A program made the position numbers and the translations under genes. From contig NZ_JACBFO010000002.1 in assembly GCF_021401135.1 (NCBI RefSeq), positions 558,001-622,000 of the forward strand: a stretch of 64,000 nt of DNA, read 5' to 3'. This DNA is from Azonexus sp. R2A61. Its GTDB lineage: Bacteria; Pseudomonadota; Gammaproteobacteria; Burkholderiales; Rhodocyclaceae. Position 1 is the first letter of the stretch. Each line of letters opens with the position of its first letter. Shown one piece after another: positions 16,058 through 24,600 of the stretch. The notes under the pieces are model-generated. The model saw only the letters and a list, made by a program, of their open reading frames with translations. It did not search any database and was not told where the DNA came from.

Positions 16058-17038
16058 TCAGCCAACGCGGCGCAATTCCTCGATCAGCGCTGCGATGCTG
16101 CCGACACCGAGCTTGGCATGGATGGCCTGGATGTGGTTGCGTACGGTGGCCGGCGCACGTGCCAGCAGTTGCGCGATCTCCTTGTACGAGTGGCCCTTGG
16201 CAACCAGTTGGGCAATGGCGTACTCGCGCGCGGTCAGTTCGTCTACCCGACAGCGTTCGCGGCAGTGGAGGAACAGCAGGCCATGTTCGGCGCGTTGCGT
16301 GATCACGATATGGTCCCCAAGGAAACGCTTCCGCCCGGCCAGAAAAGCCTGCATCACGCACGCCGGTAATCGGCCGCCGCACCAGGCTTCCCACTCGCGC
16401 CGCAGTAGCGCGCCGAACACTGGATCGCTGTGATAGACCATGCCGCACAGATCAGCGATGGCAGCGCCCTTGTCCGGCACACCGTCCGACAGCCGCTGCA
16501 AATGGATCACCCGGTTCATGGCCAGCGCCTGCATCAGGTGCGGCGCCAGCAAATCCAGCAGACGCTCCTCGCCCGGCAGGCAATACGCGTCCTCGTCGGC
16601 GCGAAACAGCGAAATCCAGTGCATGAAGCGGGTCTGCACATCATGTCGCGTGGTAATGAAGATGTTGTTCTGTTCGTAGCGCCGCAGATACTCCAGGAAC
16701 TCGCGTTCGTGTGGCGCCCGCCACCAACTGGTCGAGTGAAACCCCTTGGTGGCCTGCGGTGCGGCGTACAGGCTGGCGGCGGCGGTATCGAAGTGCTTCA
16801 GCGGCACGTAATCCACCATCATCTGCGGTGTCTTCTGGTGCAAGTGCAGCGTATGCACGTCGATGCCATCAGCAGCGGTCGTCGCCGTTCCCCACATCGA
16901 GGCGTCGAAAGGCAGCACCCGCTTGACCAGCGCAAGCGCCGCATTCTGGAAGGATTCGATGGGAAGTTCGTTGCTGAGACCATATAGGGCAAGCAGCAAC
17001 TCACTGAAATCGGCATGCATGCTATTCGTTTGATTCAC
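16058..17038 (-). CDS. LuxR-type transcriptional regulator
   Basis: 326 residues. The C-terminal 60 residues are a LuxR/GerE helix-turn-helix (LTAREYAIAQLVAKGHSYKEIAQLLARAPATVRNHIQAI, reading through two helices). The N-terminal 260 residues show no receiver, PAS or autoinducer domain that I recognise, so the signal is unknown. It is divergent from the lipase-like gene and a perfect inverted repeat lies between them. Base composition of this gene and the two that follow looks lower in GC than the flanking cys and transporter genes. Confidence 0.85.
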   Translation of the reverse strand: MNQTNSMHADFSELLLALYGLSNELPIESFQNAALALVKRVLPFDASMWGTATTAADGIDVHTLHLHQKTPQMMVDYVPLKHFDTAAASLYAAPQATKGFHSTSWWRAPHEREFLEYLRRYEQNNIFITTRHDVQTRFMHWISLFRADEDAYCLPGEERLLDLLAPHLMQALAMNRVIHLQRLSDGVPDKGAAIADLCGMVYHSDPVFGALLRREWEAWCGGRLPACVMQAFLAGRKRFLGDHIVITQRAEHGLLFLHCRERCRVDELTAREYAIAQLVAKGHSYKEIAQLLARAPATVRNHIQAIHAKLGVGSIAALIEELRRVG

Positions 17039-17090
17039 TGTTTCTGCAGTCTGTATCTACAAGGACGGCGATCGGATTTCCACAATGATG

Positions 17091-17119
17091 CAAATGCACT
17101 ATATCGAGAGATGCATTTG
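17091..17119. promoter_or_regulatory. Inverted repeat in the luxR / lipase divergent gap, candidate operator
   Basis: CAAATGCA (17091-17098) and TGCATTTG (17112-17119) are perfect 8 bp arms with a 13 nt spacer. A related CATTTGCA half-site lies just downstream. The 175 nt gap otherwise holds a 13-codon ORF (17171-17212, MKKDDALSEIWGE) that ends 1 nt before the lipase start and could be a leader. Confidence 0.5.
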
Positions 17120-17213
17120 TTGCCTAACATTTGCACCGCACTTCATGAAACAAGTTCGAGATTTACAGCCATGAAGAAAGATGATGCTTTATCAGAAATA
17201 TGGGGGGAATGAA

Positions 17214-18353
17214 ATGCGGCGATGGACATCAAGCTGGACACACGCGGCCATCGCCGCCGCTGTGTTTGCGGGACTTTCCGGTTGCGGCACGTTCAAGATG
17301 CTGGAGGCAAGCCGCAGCGACTACGATGCCAAAGAAAAACCCAGGAAACCCGGCAAAAACGACGTTACCGAACCCGACGCCAAGGCCGACTGGTTTCTCG
17401 TGGATATGTCCAACAGATTTGGTCTCATGGCGCTCTTTGCCTTGACGGTCTATCGCTATGACCTCTCCCCGGAAGACCGCGACCAACACGCTTGCGACTA
17501 CCTGGACAAACAGGTCTCCGGCGACAAAGACTTTGGAATGCCCCGAAGCGCTGACAGCAAAATGAAGTGGGAGCGGTGGGTACCCCAAAAGAAGAAAGCG
17601 CCAATGGCCGAACCCTGCTACAACGCGCACGGCCTGTTCTACGAGACCTACGTGCGCCGTGACGAACATGACCACATCCGCGAAGCCGTGATTGCCTACC
17701 GGGGCACCGAAAACCGGGCCGGCCAGTGGTGGCCGGACTGGAGCGCCAACCTGTCGAATGCCCTGGGCTTTGAACCCGAGGAATACGTCCTTGCTCGGGA
17801 ACGCCTCGCGAATCTGGTAGAACACCTGCGCGACGAGGCTGGCCCCAACGTACCGCCGCCCGCCATCTATGCCGTCGGACATTCGCTGGGCGGCGGCCTG
17901 GCCCAGCAAGCGGGTTATCTTTCCGAGCACATCAAGGAGGTTTACACCTTCGACACTTCACCCGTCACCAACTGGACGCACTTGCGCCTGCTCGGGTTGG
18001 TGGACAGGGGCTACCCCGTCATTCATCGCGTCTACAACGGCGGCGAAGCGCTTGCGGGTATCCGTGCCCTTGCCACCGCCGCTACGGCCACCCGGTACGG
18101 ACGGCACGATGTTGGAATCCAGTTCGGGGAAAAAGCACCGGTGAAGGGGCACTCGATGGCCGTGCTGGCCTGCGGCTTCGCCAAGATTCTGAGCGAAAGC
18201 GATATTCGGATAGCAGACCATGGCTATCCCATTAGCTACATCAAGCAACACGTGCTGAGGCGCGACGCTCCCAGCAAATGCGATGTCCGCGTCTGCGATG
18301 AAGAAAACGAGGGCGAGCAGGCAGACGGCAATCGGGCGTCGGTGGCACATTGA
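17214..18353 (+). CDS. Lipase (class 3)-like alpha/beta hydrolase lipoprotein
   Basis: 379 residues from ATG 17214, chosen for the GGGGGG ribosome site 6 nt upstream. The lipoprotein signal ends LSGC (Cys near 24). The nucleophile elbow is GHSLGGG with the serine at 224; the FDTSPVTNW segment probably supplies the acid and GHSMAVL the histidine. Expected to be an outer-membrane or periplasm-facing esterase or lipase; substrate unknown. No lipase chaperone is next to it. Probably controlled by the divergent LuxR-type regulator and co-expressed with the secreted protein 42 nt downstream. Confidence 0.8.
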   Translation: MRRWTSSWTHAAIAAAVFAGLSGCGTFKMLEASRSDYDAKEKPRKPGKNDVTEPDAKADWFLVDMSNRFGLMALFALTVYRYDLSPEDRDQHACDYLDKQVSGDKDFGMPRSADSKMKWERWVPQKKKAPMAEPCYNAHGLFYETYVRRDEHDHIREAVIAYRGTENRAGQWWPDWSANLSNALGFEPEEYVLARERLANLVEHLRDEAGPNVPPPAIYAVGHSLGGGLAQQAGYLSEHIKEVYTFDTSPVTNWTHLRLLGLVDRGYPVIHRVYNGGEALAGIRALATAATATRYGRHDVGIQFGEKAPVKGHSMAVLACGFAKILSESDIRIADHGYPISYIKQHVLRRDAPSKCDVRVCDEENEGEQADGNRASVAH

Positions 18354-18395
18354 GTCTGAATTGTTTTTCAATGGTTCATGAGGAAGGTCTTCAAA

Positions 18396-19370
18396 ATGGA
18401 ACAAAAGGAAAGTCGTGTATCGGCATCAGTGTTCACTGCTGCCTGCGTCTTGCTGTCTGCCAGCACTGCCGTGATGGCCGCAAAGCCGCAGCAGAAGGTT
18501 TGTTATACCGGCGGCTGGGTTGTCTGTGACAGCGACAAGCGAGTCAATTACTACACCGAGGTGGGACAGATTCCACTGAATCCCGAATGGCCTTATTCCA
18601 GCGCAGAAAAAGTGCAGTCCCACGATCCCGATGTCCCCTTTGCTTTCTACAAGATTCCCGATGACGTCCGGGAATCCCTCGCCCCCGCAATTCTGGCAGC
18701 CATCAAGAAAGGAACTCCGGACCCCTATAACAAATTGACGCAGGGCAATGTCAACACCGAATGCTATGAGACCAGGGACGGCGCCGAGGCCAACCGGGCA
18801 CGACGCATCAGCAACCATCTGAATTACTACCGCGGGAATGAGCGCCGGAATTATTGCAGTGGAAATAATGGCGCCGAGGCCAATGAAGTGGCCGGGGCGT
18901 GGGAACGGGACCCCAGCATGCCCAAAGAAATGATGGTCGCCACGACGGTACAGGAAAAACCCAAGTTGACGGCGGATGGTAACAAAACCGCTAAAAAGTC
19001 AGCGCCCCAGTCGACGGCCGCGAAGCACCCCAATGGGGACGACCGGACGCCATCCGTTGCAGTACTCAGCAAGCAGGAGGAGCGTGTACCGGCGATGCCG
19101 ACGCGAACGGAACCCGATGCCATGTATGCGCCGTCCAAAGACTATGCGAATTTCCAAAGCTATGCCTCCGAGGCCGCCGCAAGAAATCTGGCGCAGCAGT
19201 ACATCGACCAGGGCAAAGTCAAGCCTTACGGCCCCGTGACGTGCAATAAGAAGGAGAGCCCGACCGGGGCCTACGGCAAATACCTGTATACATGCAGCGT
19301 GCGCGACACCCCGGAAGCCGCCCCCGTGAAACCCGCCGGTTCCGCCAAGGGCCTCAGTGTTACGAAATAG
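18396..19370 (+). CDS. Unrecognised secreted protein
   Basis: 324 residues from ATG 18396, which has AGGAAGG 8 nt upstream; an ATG at 18378 would add six residues. A signal peptide ends near AVMAAKP. I recognise no family. Visible features: paired cysteines CYTGGWVVC near the mature N-terminus; two copies of a short GAEAN motif with nearly identical DNA (near 18780 and 18870); a Lys/Thr/Pro-rich linker in the middle; and a C-terminal YASEAAARNLAQQYIDQGKV helix followed by CNKKES...YTCSV. It lies behind the lipase-like gene and may share its regulation. Confidence 0.65.
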   Translation: MEQKESRVSASVFTAACVLLSASTAVMAAKPQQKVCYTGGWVVCDSDKRVNYYTEVGQIPLNPEWPYSSAEKVQSHDPDVPFAFYKIPDDVRESLAPAILAAIKKGTPDPYNKLTQGNVNTECYETRDGAEANRARRISNHLNYYRGNERRNYCSGNNGAEANEVAGAWERDPSMPKEMMVATTVQEKPKLTADGNKTAKKSAPQSTAAKHPNGDDRTPSVAVLSKQEERVPAMPTRTEPDAMYAPSKDYANFQSYASEAAARNLAQQYIDQGKVKPYGPVTCNKKESPTGAYGKYLYTCSVRDTPEAAPVKPAGSAKGLSVTK

Positions 19371-19544
19371 CGGAGGCCATGCACGAACCGCGAAGGTCAT
19401 GGTCGGACTGATACGCTGGCAGGCCTTCGCCGCTGCTGCGGCCTGTGCCTTGCTGCCGTGAAGGCCGTGCAACTCGAGCGGATCGAATCACCCAAACTAC
19501 CGGCATAGCGGCCGGCCGAAAACCCTGTCCGTGCAGAAAGCCGC

Positions 19545-20864
19545 TCAGCCCGGCCGCGCCGCCGCCCCGCGCCGGCCATGCACGGCCAGCGGATGGGCGG
19601 CCAGCAGGATGCCGAGCAGCGCGGTGGCGGCGACGTAATAGGCCGGCGCCAGCACGTCGCGCTGCAGCCAGAGTTGGGTCAGCACCGGCGTCAGGCCGCC
19701 GAACAATGCATAGGCCAGGTTGTAGGAAAAGCTCAGCCCCGAGAAACGGATGGCCGGCGGGAAAGCGCGCACGGCCAGGATCGGCGTCAGCACGATGGCG
19801 CCGCAGAACAGGCCGATCACCGCGTAGCGCAGCATCAGCGCCTCGCGCCCGATGCCGGGCAGCCCGGTGTAGAACCAGCCGGCGGCGACGGCCAGGCCAC
19901 CGAGGCCGATCCACGCCGTGGCGCGCGCGCCGATGCGGTCGAACAGCCAGCCGAACAGCACGCAGCCGACGCTCAGCGCGAAGGTGCCGACGCTGTTGGC
20001 CTCCAGTGCGCTCGACGCGGCGATACCGTGGATTTTCTGCAGCAGCGTCGGCGTCATCAGGATCAGCACGACCACCGTGGTGGACAGCGTCCAGGTCAGG
20101 CCGGCGGTCATCAGGCAGGCGGTCCGGTGTTCGCGGAGCACGGTGCGGACCGGCAACTCGTCGGCGATCTGGCGCTGCTCGCGAAGCTCCCGGAAAACCG
20201 GGGTTTCGTCGAGAAAGCGCCGCAGATAGACCGAGATGAAACCGAACACGCCGCCCAGCAGGAAAGGAATGCGCCAGGCAAAATCGCTGACTTCTTCCGG
20301 GCTGTAGGCGCGGTTGATGAATATGGCCATGAACGAGCCGAGCAGGATGCCGCCGGTGATGCCGGCCGTCAGCACGCCGATGCCGAAACCGTAGCGGCCG
20401 CGCGGCACGTGCTCGGCGACGAAAACCCAGGCCCCCGGCATTTCGCCGCCGATCGCCGCCCCCTGAAGCATGCGCATCAACAGCAGCAACAGCGGCGCGG
20501 CGATGCCAATGCTGGCGTAGGTCGGCAAAATGCCGATCACGAAGGTGGGCAGCGACATCAGGAAAACCGACAGCGCGAACATCTTTTTGCGCCCCAGACG
20601 GTCGCCGAAATGGGCAATGACGATGCCGCCGACCGGCCGCGCCAGATAACCGGCGGCGAAGATGCCCAGCGTCTGCAATTGCGACATCCATTCCGGCATG
20701 CCGGGCGGAAAGAACAGATGGCTGATGGTCACCGTGAAGAACACGAAGATCACGAAATCGTAGAACTCCAGCGTCCCACCGAGAGCGGACAGGCCGAGCG
20801 TCTTGTAATCCTCGCGGTTGAGCGGGCGGGGTGCCGGGCCGGGGTGCATCGGGATGGCGGTCAT
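19545..20864 (-). CDS. MFS transporter, metabolite:H+ symporter (MHS) family
   Basis: 439 residues with about 12 membrane segments. The loop GDRLGRKKMFALSVFLM between helices 2 and 3 and the N-terminal LGGTLEFYDFVIF segment mark the MHS family (relatives carry proline/betaine, citrate, shikimate, alpha-ketoglutarate). Substrate cannot be told from the sequence. It is transcribed alone, convergent with the secreted protein gene; the 174 nt between holds no gene or convincing terminator. Confidence 0.88.
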   Translation of the reverse strand: MTAIPMHPGPAPRPLNREDYKTLGLSALGGTLEFYDFVIFVFFTVTISHLFFPPGMPEWMSQLQTLGIFAAGYLARPVGGIVIAHFGDRLGRKKMFALSVFLMSLPTFVIGILPTYASIGIAAPLLLLLMRMLQGAAIGGEMPGAWVFVAEHVPRGRYGFGIGVLTAGITGGILLGSFMAIFINRAYSPEEVSDFAWRIPFLLGGVFGFISVYLRRFLDETPVFRELREQRQIADELPVRTVLREHRTACLMTAGLTWTLSTTVVVLILMTPTLLQKIHGIAASSALEANSVGTFALSVGCVLFGWLFDRIGARATAWIGLGGLAVAAGWFYTGLPGIGREALMLRYAVIGLFCGAIVLTPILAVRAFPPAIRFSGLSFSYNLAYALFGGLTPVLTQLWLQRDVLAPAYYVAATALLGILLAAHPLAVHGRRGAAARPG

Positions 20865-21005
20865 CGGAATCCAGGAAAAACAGGCGGCTGTCCGCCGGGA
20901 GGGCGCATTTTACCGAGCCCTCCGCCTGCTGTCCCGATCGCCGGGGCAATTGGCGCGCCCCCGCCCCCGTTTTGCACGAAACCGACTTTACGTTATAACT
21001 GGGAC

Positions 21006-21569
21006 ATGTTCCGTCTGTTCCCCCTGCTCCTCGTTCTCGTCGTTCCGGCCGCTTCGGCGCAGGTCTACAAGTGCCGCCTGCCGAACGGCCAGACCGAAAT
21101 CACCAACAAGCCCTGCCAGGGCAGCGCCACCGTGGAAGTGCGGCCGGAAGAGAAGATTTCCGAAAGCGAACGACTGGCCACCGAACGCGAACTGGCGCGG
21201 GCCCGCGCCTTCATCGAGCAACGCGAGGCGCTGGCCGAAAGGGAAAGGGCCGCCGAATCCGCCCGGCAACGCCAGCTGGCCAGCGAGCGGCCGGTCGCCG
21301 AGGCACCGCGCATCTACACCGGCCAGGAAGACTGCCTGCGCGACATCGCCGCGCGCACCGAGGACGGCGACGAACGCCGCCGGCTGGAAGCGGAATGCCG
21401 CCGCCTGCCCACCGTACCGGTGACCACTTACGTCCCCTACCCGGTCGCCGTGCCGATGCATCGCCACCCGGCAGGCATCGAAACACCGCCGCCGACACCG
21501 CAACCGCGGCCGCCCAAGGTCGTCGAACCCAAGGTGCCGTCGATCGTTTTCGAGCCGATCAAGCGCTGA
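21006..21569 (+). CDS. DUF4124 domain secreted protein
   Basis: 187 residues from ATG 21006. A signal peptide (FPLLLVLVVPAASAQ) leads straight into the DUF4124 motif VYKCRLPNGQTEITNKPC. A Glu/Arg-rich helical stretch follows, likely coiled coil, and then a proline-rich C-terminus. Periplasmic, function unknown. The reading frame stays open far upstream, but that stretch is antisense to the MHS transporter and not coding. Confidence 0.8.
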   Translation: MFRLFPLLLVLVVPAASAQVYKCRLPNGQTEITNKPCQGSATVEVRPEEKISESERLATERELARARAFIEQREALAERERAAESARQRQLASERPVAEAPRIYTGQEDCLRDIAARTEDGDERRRLEAECRRLPTVPVTTYVPYPVAVPMHRHPAGIETPPPTPQPRPPKVVEPKVPSIVFEPIKR

Positions 21570-21645
21570 TCGACGTCTGCCGCGCATGGCCGGGACGGCC
21601 TTGACGTGGCAATATGCCGGCATTCTCGGCAGTCCGGATTTCACC

Positions 21646-24600
21646 ATGCAACACACCCGCTTCATCCTGCGTTCCGCCTTGTGCGCCCTGCTTTCCGCCA
21701 GCCTGCCGGCGTTCGCCGCCGGCGTCGCGCAATTCCAGCCGCAAGGCAAGGTCACCGACCAGACACGGGTGACCGTGCGCTTCACCGCCGACATGACGCG
21801 CCTCGGCGATACGACGGCCGCCGCGCCGTTTGCCGTCGATTGCGCAAAGATCGCCGGCGAGGGTCGCTGGATCGACGGCCGGACCTGGGCCTGGCAGATG
21901 AGCCGGGCGCTGCAGCCGGGCGAGCGCTGCATTTTCACGCTGCACGACGGGTCGACCGCGCTGAACGGCGACAAGCTCGACGGCAAGCGCCGCTTCGAAT
22001 TCTTCGGCGCCGCGCCGCGGCCATGGCGCATCGAACCGTCGGCCAATTCGCGGATCGAGGAAGACGCCGCCTTCGCCATCGCGCCGGGCGCCGATCTCGA
22101 TCCGGCCTCGCTGGAACAGAACCTGTGGTGCGAAGCCGATGGCGTCGGCCACCGCATCCCGGCCCGTCCGGTCGACCGCAAGATCCGCCAGGAAGTGCTG
22201 GAACACACCGGCTTCGCCGCCAACGCGCTGGTCGTCGCCTGCAGCGAGAAGCTGCCGGCCGGTGCCCGCGCCAAGCTGGTCTGGGGCGCCGGCATCCGTG
22301 CCGCCAACGGCACGCCGACCGAAAAGGCGGAAAGCTTCGTCTACAAGGTCCGCGAACCCTTCCGCGCAACGCTGTCCTGCGAACGCGAGAAGGCCGATGC
22401 GCCGTGTTCGCCGCTGTCGGCGATCACATTGCAGTTCAGCGCGCCGTTCGACGCGGCGCTTTTGGGCAAATTCCGCCTGTCGACCGCAGAAGGCCCGCGG
22501 GCACCGAGAAACCCGGCCGATAGCGAAGGCGCTTCGCGCGAAAAGCAGATCGACAGCCTGACCTTCCCCGGCCCCTTCCCGCAGAACGCCGACCTCAGGG
22601 TCGAACTGCCGGCCGCGCTGAAGGACGATGCCGGCCGCCCGCTGGCCAACGCCGCCAGCTTCCCGCTGACCGTCAAGACCGGCGCGCTGCCGCCGCTGGC
22701 CAAGTTTCCCGGCCGTTTCGGCATTCTCGAACTGAAGGAGGGCGGCCTGCTGCCGGTGACGCTGCGCAACGTCGAAGCGGCGTTGAAGACGGCCCGCCTG
22801 GCATTGCCCGGCAGCCACCGTTTCAGCGACCAGAAGCTGACCGAGGACGGCGACGTGATCGCCGCGATGCGCGCGCTGGAAAAGTTCGAATACCAGACGC
22901 GCGAAGTGACGCTGAAGATCGACGGCGAAAGCCGCCGCGTCACCGACCCCTACTACGCCCGCGAACTGTCCTTCCTGAACGGCCGCCCCGGCGTCGCCCG
23001 GCAGGAACTGCCGAAACCCGGCGGAACGGCGGAGTTCGAGGTGGTCGGCATCCCGCTCGCCCAGCCCGGCTACCACATCGTCGAAATCGAAAGCCGGCTG
23101 CTCGGCAACGCGCTGCTGGCGACGCCGAAGCCGATGTACGTGCGCAGCGCGGTGCTGGTCACCAACCTCGCCGTGCATCTGAAGACCGGCCGCGACAACG
23201 CGCTGGTCTGGGTCACCGCGCTCGATTCCGGCAAGCCGGTCGGCGGCGCCGAAGTGCGCGTCTCCGACTGCAACGGCCGTTCGCTGTGGCAGGGAAAAAC
23301 CGACGCCCAGGGCCGGGCGGCGATCGACCAGCGGCTGGACAAGGCCAACTGCCGCGGCGACAACTTCCTGTTCGCCAGCGCCCGGCTGAACGGCGACTAC
23401 AGTTTCGTCCGTTCGGACTGGAACGAAGGCATCGAGCCCTGGCGCTTCGGCGTGCAGACCTGGAGCGGCGGCAGCGATTTCCGCCTGCACACGGTACTCG
23501 ACCGCAGCCTGTTCCGGCTCGGCCAGACGGTGTCGATGAAGCACCTGGCGCGCGAGCGCACGACGCGCGGCTTCGCCTTCCCCGACCCGGCACGGCTGCC
23601 CGGCAAGCTGGTCATCCGCCACCGCGAGAGCGGCGCCGAATTCACCCAGCCGCTGAGCTGGGACAAGCAGGCTTCTGCGGTCAACGACTGGAAAGTGCCG
23701 GAATCGGCCCGGCTCGGCAGCTACGACATCGTGCTCATCGGCCGCGACGGCGAATACTACAGCGGCGAATTCCGCGTCGCCGACTTCCGCCTGCCGGTGT
23801 TCACCGGCAGCGTGCAGGGCGTGCCCGGCCGCCAGGTGGCGCCGGCCCGCGTGCCGCTGGCGCTCGGCCTGTCCTTCCTGAACGGCGGCGCGGCGAAGCA
23901 TGCCGACGTCCAGGTATCGGCCACGCTGCGCCCGCGCTGGCCGACCTGGCGCAACTACGAAAACTACAACTTCCAGATCGATTTCGACGACAGCGCCCGT
24001 GCCGCTTTCCAGGTCGATACCGGCCGCGAGGACGAAACGCTGGTGCTCGACAAGCAGCCGGTCAAGCTCGACGCGCAGGGCGCCGGCAAGCTGGAGGTCG
24101 CGCTGCCGGACAAGGTCAAGGGGCCGAGCGAGCTGTACGCCGAAATGCAGTTCGCCGATCCGAACGGCGAAATCCAGACGCTGCGCGGTCTGGTCGAACT
24201 GTGGCCGGCGGCGTTGACGGTCGGCATCAAGGTCGCCGACTGGGCGTCGGGCGAAGGCAGCAACCGGGTCGAAGTCGTCGTCCTCGACACCGCCGGCAAG
24301 CCGCTGGCCGGCCAGAAGGTGTCGGTCAAGGGCAAGCGGCGCATCGATTCCAGCCACCGCCGGCGCATCGTCGGCGGCTTCTACGCCTACGAAAACGACA
24401 CCGAATACCAGGATCTCGGCGAGCTGTGCGCCGGCACCACCGACAGCCGCGGTCTGCTGCACTGCGAGCCGAAAACCCGCGGCAACGGCAGCATCTACCT
24501 GCTCGCCGAAACCCGCGACGCACAGGGCAATCCGGCCCGCGCCTCGGCCAGCTACTGGGTGAGCGGCGGCGGCGACCTGTGGTTCACCGCCGGCAACCAG

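Noticed and set aside
16058-17038. Quorum-sensing LuxR receptor with a luxI partner
   Set aside because: The N-terminal domain lacks the autoinducer-binding pattern and no luxI-like gene is present in the window.
19578-21005. Long upstream extension of the DUF4124 reading frame
   Set aside because: It runs antisense through the MHS transporter and has shadow composition; the signal peptide starts at 21006.
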